Assembly: GCA_012728775.1 (NCBI GenBank)
Contig: JAAYEN010000193.1
Span: 1 to 8,662 of the forward strand
Reading direction: 5' to 3'
Length of the DNA: 8,662 nt
Origin: Tissierellia bacterium
GTDB taxonomy: Bacteria; Bacillota_A; Clostridia; Tissierellales; Peptoniphilaceae
Part shown: piece by piece, positions 1 through 5,127 of the stretch
Numbering within the stretch: the stretch's first letter is position 1
Layout of the letters: the number at the start of each line of letters is the position of its first letter
Notes under the pieces: generated by a model
Databases searched by the model: none
What the model saw: the letters and a program-made list of their open reading frames with translations, nothing else
What the model was told of the DNA's origin: nothing
Made by a program: the position numbers and the translations under genes

Positions 1-57
1 ACTTGAACAACAAATAAAAAATATCGTACGTAATATAAATTGGGCGTATTCACCCAT
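1..57 (-). CDS. Possible 5' end of a gene running off the left edge (partial)
   Basis: An ATG at 57-55 opens a frame that stays open for 19 codons to the window edge. The peptide begins MGEYAQFILRTIFF and continues ICCSS. It lies about 18 nt below the likely start of transcription from the promoter at 83-111, which is the main reason to list it. There is no recognisable Shine-Dalgarno sequence before the ATG, and its TG lies inside a hairpin (41-56). The pattern of an acidic-aromatic pair, then I-L-R-T followed by hydrophobic residues, recalls the N-terminus of DUF421 (YetF-like) membrane proteins. Nineteen residues are too few to assign a family. The true start may also lie beyond the window, leaving this as leader. 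Confidence 0.3.
   Translation of the reverse strand, partial: MGEYAQFILRTIFFICCSS
41..56 (-). other. Hairpin over a possible start codon
   Basis: On the minus strand, 56-41 reads TGGGTGAATACGCCCA. It can fold into a six-pair stem (T-A, three G-C, one U-G wobble, one G-C) with the tetraloop AATA. No run of T follows, so it is not an intrinsic terminator. If the ATG at 57-55 is used, the hairpin would cover the start codon and could limit initiation; otherwise it is a leader hairpin. Confidence 0.35.
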
Positions 58-82
58 TCTAATATATGTTATGCAATCATTT

Positions 83-111
83 ATTCTAACACAATAATAT
101 ACCTAAGTCAA
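83..111 (-). promoter_or_regulatory. Sigma-A-type promoter directed off the left edge
   Basis: On the minus strand a TTGACT -35 box (111-106) is followed by a 17-nt spacer and a TAGAAT -10 box (88-83). The -35 matches 5 of 6 and the -10 matches 5 of 6 consensus positions, with ideal spacing. Transcription should start near position 76. It lies about 50 nt below the terminator of the HPr unit, as expected for a new unit whose coding region is mostly or wholly outside the window. Confidence 0.6.
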
Positions 112-162
112 TAAATAAACTGTATAATAATTCATTTTTCTTAGAAATTGACTTTATTTTTA

Positions 163-194
163 AAGCAAAAAATAGTGGATTCCTAGATCCACTA
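163..194 (-). terminator. Intrinsic terminator after the NUDIX-whiA-HPr unit
   Basis: On the minus strand TAGTGGAT (194-187) pairs with ATCCACTA (180-173) around the six-base loop CTAGGA, giving an eight-pair stem. It is followed at once by TTTTTTGCTTTA (172-161). The opposite strand has no T run after the stem, so the terminator works only leftward. The TAG stop of the small ORF at 269-192 forms the first three bases of the stem. Confidence 0.85.
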
Positions 195-269
195 AATTAT
201 CTCAGAATTGGATAAGAAAGCTTCAAGTTTTCTCAATCCTGTTTTTATACGGATTTTTACTTTTACCAT
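192..269 (-). CDS. Putative small basic protein, 25 aa, downstream of HPr
   Basis: An ATG at 269-267 opens 25 codons ending in TAG (194-192). The peptide starts MVKVKIRIKTGLRKLEAF and ends in LSNSEII; it carries five Lys and two Arg against two Glu. An AAGGAG ribosome-binding site (285-280) lies 10 nt upstream, slightly long but strong, and is the main support. The ORF sits 48 nt after the HPr stop and before the terminator, so it should be on the HPr transcript. An in-frame ATG at 296 would give 34 residues but has only a weak AAGAGA upstream. I recognise no family. The first ten residues resemble the HPr start (KVK-aliphatic, four residues, GL), which may be chance or a remnant of a duplicated HPr. 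Expression is unproven. Confidence 0.45.
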   Translation of the reverse strand: MVKVKIRIKTGLRKLEAFLSNSEII

Positions 270-317
270 ATAAAAATAACTCCTTATATTTTTCATAAAT
301 ATTCTCTTAAAAGCTAT

Positions 318-575
318 TTAAAGCTTTTGGTTTACTAAATCTACTAGTGTTCTTAATGCCACATTTTCATCTGGACCATCAGTTCTGATAATTAATTCTT
401 CACCATGGAATGCTCCTAAAGACATTATTCCAATTATGCTCTTCCCATTTACAGATACATCTTCAGAAATTAATTTCACCTCAGAATCGAACTTGCTAGC
501 AACTCTTACGAAGTTTGCAGCAGCTCGTCCATGTAAACCTTCTTCATTAATTAGTTTTACTTTCATTTCTTTCAT
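318..575 (-). CDS. ptsH: HPr family phosphocarrier protein
   Basis: HPr accepts phosphate from enzyme I on a histidine and passes it to EIIA of sugar PTS systems. In Firmicutes, HPr kinase also phosphorylates a serine, making HPr-Ser-P, the partner of CcpA in catabolite control. The 85-residue product has His15 in GLHGR, Arg17, and Ser46 in GKSIIGIMSLG. These residue numbers equal the classical ones only if translation starts at the ATG at 575, which has AGAGGTG six nt upstream. A GTG at 584 lies inside that ribosome-binding site and is rejected. The presence of His15 argues against Crh, which has Gln there, although a Crh gene occupies this locus in Bacillus subtilis. The usual ARPA after His15 is GRAA here, so Ala16 is Gly and Pro18 is Ala. 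The gene overlaps the whiA end by 29 nt, implying coupled translation. Dedicated HPr versus a locus-specific paralogue cannot be settled here. Confidence 0.93.
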   Translation of the reverse strand: MKEMKVKLINEEGLHGRAAANFVRVASKFDSEVKLISEDVSVNGKSIIGIMSLGAFHGEELIIRTDGPDENVALRTLVDLVNQKL

Positions 576-1515
576 CAGCAGCACCTCTAAGTTTCTCGGC
601 TAAACCACTTATCTTTTTTAATCTATAGTTAACCCCGGATCTTGAATATTCCCCGTTTGTTAATTCAGCGATTTCATTTAAGCTAGAATCTTCATTTTCT
701 ATCCTGAGATTTGCAACTTCTTTAATATCCTCAGGCAACAAATCAAATTTTCCTAACTTTTTTATAAATTTAATATCATCTATTTGCTTCATTGAAGCAG
801 TAATCGTCTTATTTATATTTGCAGTTTCACAGTTAACAACCCTATTTACGTTGTTTCTTAAATCCTTGACTATTCTTACATTTTCAAATTTTAATAGGCT
901 CTGATTAGTTCCTATAAGTGCCATAAAATCCGAAATCTGTTCTGCCTCTTTCAAGTATACTATAAAACTAGATTTTCTTGTAGTTATTTTAGCATTTAGA
1001 TTCCATTTATTAATCATATCCTTTAAATCTTTTGCCAATTTTTCATTTTGACTAATCAATTCTAAATGGTATCCTTTTTCAGGATCAGTCACACTACCTG
1101 CTCCTAAAAAAGAAGCCCTTAGAAAAGATCTAATCTCTTCGTCAAGTTGAAGTAGACCTTTGTCAATTTCATATTTTTTTTCTTCGTAATTTCCATTTTT
1201 TACAAAACCAGTATCATAAAGAAGGTCATCTATAGAATTTCTATCTTTCATAATAATGATATAGTTGCTTCTTTTGTTAAGCTGATTATTCTTTTTTCTA
1301 TAGATTTCCAAATCTTGGGTATAGCTTTTTAAAAATGTAAATATTCTTCTAGCGATACTTGCATTTTCAGTTACAAATTCTACTATCCAATTACCATCTT
1401 TCAATTTTAATTCCCCGCAGGTCCTAACATATGCGGATAGTTCTGCGAGTATTAAATTAAAGTCATCGGTCTTTATTTTTGCAGCTTCACTTTTTAACTC
1501 ATTAGAAAAACTCAT
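547..1515 (-). CDS. whiA: DNA-binding protein WhiA
   Basis: WhiA is a DNA-binding protein first known from Streptomyces sporulation. In Firmicutes it is conserved next to yvcK and affects division, nucleoid segregation and metabolism. The 322-residue product has the usual length. It begins MSFSNELKSEAAKI, the typical WhiA start. It carries the LAGLIDADG-like core segment FLRASFLGAGSVTDPEKGYH near residues 132-151; the endonuclease catalytic function is lost in this family. It ends in the helix-turn-helix around residues 277-308, with SRSGVNYRLKKI close to the family signature KSGVNHRLRKL. The gene begins five nt after the NUDIX stop. An AAGGTGAG-like ribosome-binding site is about 11-13 nt away, rather distant, so coupling to NUDIX translation is likely. 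The start is fixed by the conserved N-terminus. Its end overlaps HPr by 29 nt. Confidence 0.95.
   Translation of the reverse strand: MSFSNELKSEAAKIKTDDFNLILAELSAYVRTCGELKLKDGNWIVEFVTENASIARRIFTFLKSYTQDLEIYRKKNNQLNKRSNYIIIMKDRNSIDDLLYDTGFVKNGNYEEKKYEIDKGLLQLDEEIRSFLRASFLGAGSVTDPEKGYHLELISQNEKLAKDLKDMINKWNLNAKITTRKSSFIVYLKEAEQISDFMALIGTNQSLLKFENVRIVKDLRNNVNRVVNCETANINKTITASMKQIDDIKFIKKLGKFDLLPEDIKEVANLRIENEDSSLNEIAELTNGEYSRSGVNYRLKKISGLAEKLRGAADERNESKTN
582..588 (-). promoter_or_regulatory. Ribosome-binding site that fixes the HPr start
   Basis: AGAGGTG on the minus strand, inside the end of whiA, lies six nt before the ATG at 575. It decides between three in-frame candidates (584 GTG, 575 ATG, 566 ATG) in favour of 575, which also restores His15 and Ser46 numbering. 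Confidence 0.75.
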
Positions 1516-1520
1516 ATTGT

Positions 1521-1934
1521 TTATTGCTCACCTTCGCACATAAGCTCAATGGCTTTTTTTATTATGGTTTTTTCGTTATTGTGAATCAGAAACTTCATAG
1601 CTTTTTCTGTCTCCACGTATCGCGCTTCGTTGAATCCCTCTTCTTCCAAAGGAACAAATTCAATGTCGGTTGAGTACATCGTAAACCAATGCACGGTTTT
1701 GTGGGATTTTTTCATTTTACGAAAGTTAAAATACTGATACTCAATGGAGTCAATATATTGCCCCAGTTTAGCATTTATTCCACTTTCTTCTTTAACTTCT
1801 CTTAAAGCCGTTTCCGAATATTTTTCCCCCTTTTTAACATGCCCTTTCGGGAGTACCCATCCTCCATTAAATTTTCGAAGTAACAATATTTTTTTCGAGT
1901 TAAACACTACGCCACCAGCGCTAACCTCTTTCAT
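1521..1934 (-). CDS. NUDIX hydrolase
   Basis: NUDIX enzymes split a nucleoside diphosphate linked to another moiety, using Mg or Mn ions. The 137-residue product is a single domain. Its Nudix box (GX5EX7REUXEEXGU) is complete at residues 31-53, from GHVKKGE through REVKEESGI, with the metal-binding glutamates present. The N-terminal AGGVVF and GGWVLPKG strands are typical of small NUDIX proteins such as diadenosine tetraphosphate hydrolases, but substrate cannot be told from sequence. It is first in the second transcription unit, with GGGAG about nine nt before the ATG and a promoter upstream at 1974-2002. B. subtilis also has a NUDIX gene (yvcI) in this cluster, but there it precedes yvcJ (rapZ), whereas here it lies between the permease and whiA. 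A housekeeping role in nucleotide clean-up is likely, though unproven. Confidence 0.93.
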   Translation of the reverse strand: MKEVSAGGVVFNSKKILLLRKFNGGWVLPKGHVKKGEKYSETALREVKEESGINAKLGQYIDSIEYQYFNFRKMKKSHKTVHWFTMYSTDIEFVPLEEEGFNEARYVETEKAMKFLIHNNEKTIIKKAIELMCEGEQ

Positions 1935-1973
1935 ATATTATCCACTCCCAAATTTGTACAAAAATCTACATTA

Positions 1974-2002
1974 ATTCTAACATTAAAAGACATTGATTGC
2001 AA
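1974..2002 (-). promoter_or_regulatory. Promoter of the NUDIX-whiA-HPr unit
   Basis: On the minus strand TTGCAA (2002-1997) and TAGAAT (1979-1974) are separated by exactly 17 nt. The -35 matches 4 of 6 and the -10 matches 5 of 6 consensus positions. Transcription would start near 1967, leaving a leader of about 33 nt before the NUDIX ATG. A new promoter is needed because a strong terminator ends the upstream unit at 2065-2102. Confidence 0.65.
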
Positions 2003-2011
2003 GCGATTTCT
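1997..2011. promoter_or_regulatory. Candidate CcpA-binding cre site over the -35 box
   Basis: The plus strand reads TTGCAAGCGATTTCT, which meets every fixed position of the Bacillus cre consensus WTGNAANCGNWNNCW. Compared with the ideal palindrome TGAAAGCGCTTTCA it matches 11 of 14. It contains the whole -35 box of the NUDIX-whiA-HPr promoter, so bound CcpA should block RNA polymerase. No ccpA gene is in the window and the site is predicted only from sequence. Confidence 0.45.
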
Positions 2012-2064
2012 CAGACTCCCAAGGAAACAACAATAGATAAATACACACCTTATTGATATTTTAT

Positions 2065-2102
2065 AAAAAAATAAGCCTATGAATTTATTTTTTCATAGGC
2101 TT
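2065..2102 (-). terminator. Intrinsic terminator after the GntP permease gene
   Basis: On the minus strand AAGCCTATGAA (2102-2092) pairs perfectly with TTCATAGGCTT (2083-2073) to form an 11-pair stem with an eight-base loop. One A and then seven T residues (2071-2065) follow. It lies 23 nt after the permease stop and separates the murB-to-permease unit from the NUDIX-whiA-HPr unit. The plus strand lacks a strong T run, so it acts leftward only. Confidence 0.92.
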
Positions 2103-2125
2103 TGATGTGTTTTAAATATTTATTA

Positions 2126-3493
2126 TTAAAACATCCCAGGAAGCGTTTGTACGAAAGTATTCAGTAACAATATCATTAAAAATCCAACTATACTTGCAAG
2201 GGTATTTGGAATAGTAGATGCATATACTGCTTCATTTACAGTTAAATTATTATATCTAGCTGGTAGCCAAAATGCAGCATCTGTTGGTAAAGTAAGACCA
2301 ACTGTTCCCATACATATTGCAAGACCTATTATAACTGGAGAATATCCTAATCCCACGGCTCCTTGTCCTACAATAGCTACTGTAGTCAGCATCGCAACTG
2401 TTGCAGATCCTACCGCAGCTCTAATAATCATTGCCAATAAGAAAGCTAAAACTATTATTGGTAAATTGAAACTGGTCAATAATTCCACTAAGGCATCACC
2501 AACTCCGCTACCTTGTAAAACTGCAGCGAAACTTCCACCTGTACCTATAACCATTAAAATATTTCCTACTTTATCAGAAGTCTGATCTACATATTTCCAT
2601 AGGCTATCCCCATGAGATGGAACTAAATATTTATTCAAAACCAATCCCGAAACCAACATAGCGATAAATAATGCTACATTATTATCACCTACAAATTCAA
2701 ATATTTGACGAAGGGCATTTCCTTCATCTAAAATTAATTTAAAAACAGAATTTAGCACAATCAATACTATTGGAAGTCCAATTAATCCTACGGTTAAAGC
2801 TGCAGATGGTTTATTTGGATCTGCTTTAATTAAATCATCAGAGATTTCAAATTTGTTTATCTCTTCATCTACTTCATTTTTCTTTGATAAATTCTTGTCC
2901 AAGATATCAGCATATTTCCAACCACATATTAATGATGCTACTATGGAAACCACTATACCGTAAATTATGAACCATCCTATACTAGCATTTAACTGTCCTG
3001 CAACCGCTAATGGTCCTGGAGTAGGAGCTACAACACAATGGGTTAATAATAATCCGGTAAATAGTGCTGCAACATAGGAAGCTGTGTTTTTCTTTGTAAA
3101 TTTTTGTAAACTTTCAACTAATGGACTTAAAGTTATATATGCAGATCCGAAGTAAACAGGAATAGAAATAATAAATCCTGTTAGATTGAGTGCAAGCATA
3201 TCATATTTCTTACCAAATTTTCTAAGAAATCCTTTTGCCAACTCTTCCATACCGCCAGAGTCTCCCAACATACTTCCAAATATTCCACCAAATATAATCA
3301 ATAAACCAATAGATTTCATCATATTTCCAAAACCGCCAGTTATCATTCCAAGAGTTTCAGACATGGGTATTCTAGTAAATAAACCCATAAGTACCGCACT
3401 TGTAAATAGCATAATCCCGGGACTAATTTTAAAAACAATCAGTCCAACAAACAAAATTAGCATAACAATTGCAAAAGCTAATAATATACTCAT
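2126..3493 (-). CDS. GntP family permease
   Basis: This family of secondary transporters moves gluconate and related organic acids through the inner membrane, probably with protons. The 455-residue product is almost wholly hydrophobic, with about 12 membrane segments and one long hydrophilic loop near residues 192-231. Family signatures are visible: APTPGP at 156-161, GTGGSF at 317-322, RAAVGSATVA at 358-367 and DAAFW at 405-409. The start follows AGGGGG by five nt, and the gene begins 16 nt after the deacylase stop, so the two are surely co-transcribed. No gluconate kinase or other gluconate gene is nearby. The pairing with an N-acyl-D-amino-acid deacylase suggests the cargo is that enzyme's substrate or product, but this is inference. 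It is the last gene of its transcript; a terminator follows. Confidence 0.92.
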   Translation of the reverse strand: MSILLAFAIVMLILFVGLIVFKISPGIMLFTSAVLMGLFTRIPMSETLGMITGGFGNMMKSIGLLIIFGGIFGSMLGDSGGMEELAKGFLRKFGKKYDMLALNLTGFIISIPVYFGSAYITLSPLVESLQKFTKKNTASYVAALFTGLLLTHCVVAPTPGPLAVAGQLNASIGWFIIYGIVVSIVASLICGWKYADILDKNLSKKNEVDEEINKFEISDDLIKADPNKPSAALTVGLIGLPIVLIVLNSVFKLILDEGNALRQIFEFVGDNNVALFIAMLVSGLVLNKYLVPSHGDSLWKYVDQTSDKVGNILMVIGTGGSFAAVLQGSGVGDALVELLTSFNLPIIVLAFLLAMIIRAAVGSATVAMLTTVAIVGQGAVGLGYSPVIIGLAICMGTVGLTLPTDAAFWLPARYNNLTVNEAVYASTIPNTLASIVGFLMILLLNTFVQTLPGMF

Positions 3494-3509
3494 AATTTCC
3501 CCCTAATTT

Positions 3510-5102
3510 TTATTTATTATGACGAAGTATTTTTCCAGGATGATTTCCTGTAAACTTTCTATTTTCATAAATCTTCTCGCCCTTTAGATACACATAATTT
3601 ATTCCCTCAGTAATACTGTTAGAATTAGCATATGTGGCAGTATCCAGAAGATTATCAAAATCAAATATTACTAAATCGGCATCATAACCATCTTTTATCA
3701 ATCCTTTTCTATCCAATAAAAGATATTCAGCTGAAAGCCCAGTCATTTTTCTTATCATTTCTTCTAATGTCAAAATCTTCTTTTCTTTAACAAAATAATT
3801 TATCGCATGGGGAAAAGTTCCACTCGCTCTAGGATGACCTTTTTCATCCCAGCTTCTAGTTAGTCCGTCACTACCGACTATACAGTAAGGATCTTTTATT
3901 ATATCAAATACATCTTCCTCTGACATACTCATATATACTCCGCCAGTTTCACAATTGTTTTCTATACATATATTAAAAAACGCATCCCAAGGATCTTTTC
4001 CTGCTATTTCAGCATAGTCAGTAATAAATCTGCCTTCTGCTTCAGGAGTTTTTGGTGAAGAGTAAACGTAAACTCCTGACCATCCCCCAGCATTTAGATA
4101 ATAATTATCATAATCCGTGTTAGGATCTTCCATTTCATTTTTAAGAACTTTTCTAAATTCTGGATCTTGCAATTTTTTAGTCATTTCCGAAAAACCATCA
4201 GATAAATGCCAAGGTGGCATAGTTGCATTTAAAGTAGTCATATTAGCAGTATATGGATATTGGTCGTGGAATACAATAATTCCTTCATTGTTTGCATCGT
4301 GAATTAGTTTTAATGTTTCAGATTGTTTTCCCCAATTAGGTCTTCCTAACATTTTATGATGAGATATATCAACTCTTACACCAGCTTCTCTACCTACATT
4401 TATAGTTTCCTTAACTGCATCTACAATTTTATCAGATTCATTTCTCATATGGCTAGCGTAGATCCCATTAAATGGTTCAATAACTTTTGCTAATTCTATT
4501 ATCTCTTCCTTAGTAGCATAAACTGAAGGCGTATAAATTAGACCAGTAGAAAATCCTGCTGCTCCTGACTCCATTGCTTCACGAAGAACGCCTTTCATTG
4601 TATCTAATTCATCTTTTGTTGCAGGTCTGTTTTCCATACCCATTACAGAAATTCTAAGAGTGCTATGTCCTATGTACATCTTAGCATCGGTTGTCATATT
4701 GAGAGTATCTGCATAATTTAAAAATTTTCCAAAAGTGTCCCAATTTTTCATGTCCTCAGGAAAAAAAGTAGTCCCCATAGCCAACATATTTTGAACGTCT
4801 TTAATGTTTTTTTCTCTTACTGGAGCTACAGAAAGGCCACATTGTCCTACCATTTCTGTAGTTATACCTTGGGTAGTTTTAAATAAGGCTGCATCTTCAC
4901 TTCCTAATATTAAATCCCCATGAGAGTGTGCATCTATAAAACCAGGAGTAATAGTTAAACCTGTTGCATCGATTACATCTCTTGCTTCTTCTACAATAGG
5001 ATTTAGTATCAATTTTCCATCTTTGATTCCTATATCACCTATATAAGCCAAATTTCCAGTTCCATCTACGATATTTCCATTCTTTATTAAAATATCTAAC
5101 AT
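3510..5102 (-). CDS. N-acyl-D-amino-acid deacylase (D-aminoacylase)
   Basis: Members of this amidohydrolase family remove the acyl group from N-acyl-D-amino acids, giving a free D-amino acid and a carboxylic acid. The 530-residue product has the family layout. The metal-binding HxH is at His59 and His61 (DAHSHGD). Cys88 in GQCGLSVAP stands for the bridging cysteine of the usual GNCG motif. His218 (ASHMRNES) and His248 (ISHHK) follow, with an aspartate in GSDG near residue 412 and HPRASGTFPH after it. The C-terminal DGYDADLVIFD strand completes the fold. No signal peptide is seen, so it is probably cytoplasmic. The start has GGGGAGG six nt upstream, 25 nt below the yvcK stop. It is paired with the GntP permease downstream. 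D-amino acids are cell-wall components, so a link to the surrounding murein genes is tempting. Specificity (D-Glu, D-Asp, neutral, or another ring or acyl substrate) cannot be read from sequence. Confidence 0.9.
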   Translation of the reverse strand: MLDILIKNGNIVDGTGNLAYIGDIGIKDGKLILNPIVEEARDVIDATGLTITPGFIDAHSHGDLILGSEDAALFKTTQGITTEMVGQCGLSVAPVREKNIKDVQNMLAMGTTFFPEDMKNWDTFGKFLNYADTLNMTTDAKMYIGHSTLRISVMGMENRPATKDELDTMKGVLREAMESGAAGFSTGLIYTPSVYATKEEIIELAKVIEPFNGIYASHMRNESDKIVDAVKETINVGREAGVRVDISHHKMLGRPNWGKQSETLKLIHDANNEGIIVFHDQYPYTANMTTLNATMPPWHLSDGFSEMTKKLQDPEFRKVLKNEMEDPNTDYDNYYLNAGGWSGVYVYSSPKTPEAEGRFITDYAEIAGKDPWDAFFNICIENNCETGGVYMSMSEEDVFDIIKDPYCIVGSDGLTRSWDEKGHPRASGTFPHAINYFVKEKKILTLEEMIRKMTGLSAEYLLLDRKGLIKDGYDADLVIFDFDNLLDTATYANSNSITEGINYVYLKGEKIYENRKFTGNHPGKILRHNK

Positions 5103-5108
5103 ACATTA

Positions 5109-5115
5109 CCTCCCC
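5109..5115 (-). promoter_or_regulatory. Strong ribosome-binding site of the deacylase gene
   Basis: GGGGAGG lies six nt before the ATG at 5102. It is among the strongest sites in the window and sits in the 25-nt gap after yvcK, the widest gap inside the first transcript. No hairpin or convincing separate promoter is visible in that gap. Confidence 0.75.
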
Positions 5116-5127
5116 ATAAAATGAATT

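Noticed and set aside
121..128. TGTATAAT on the plus strand as an extended -10 element
   Set aside because: No matching -35 at a proper distance and no rightward gene downstream; AT-rich DNA gives such matches often.
148..176. TTGACT on the plus strand followed 17 nt later by AATAGT as a rightward promoter
   Set aside because: The -10 candidate is poor, it would read into the terminator and the antisense of HPr, and no rightward gene exists there.
309..328. Hairpin AAAAGCT / AGCTTTT around the HPr stop
   Set aside because: Only seven AT-rich pairs and no T run after it on the minus strand, so not a terminator; any processing role is unsupported.
576..584. GTG at 584 as the HPr start
   Set aside because: It falls within the AGAGGTG ribosome-binding site for the ATG at 575, and would shift His15 and Ser46 from their normal numbering.
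1744..1974. 76-codon plus-strand open frame opposite the NUDIX gene
   Set aside because: It is antisense to the Nudix box region and extends into the promoter region of the minus strand; no support as a gene.
3186..3506. 106-codon plus-strand open frame opposite the permease gene
   Set aside because: It mirrors the hydrophobic codons of the GntP gene on the other strand and shows no recognisable domain or transcription signal.
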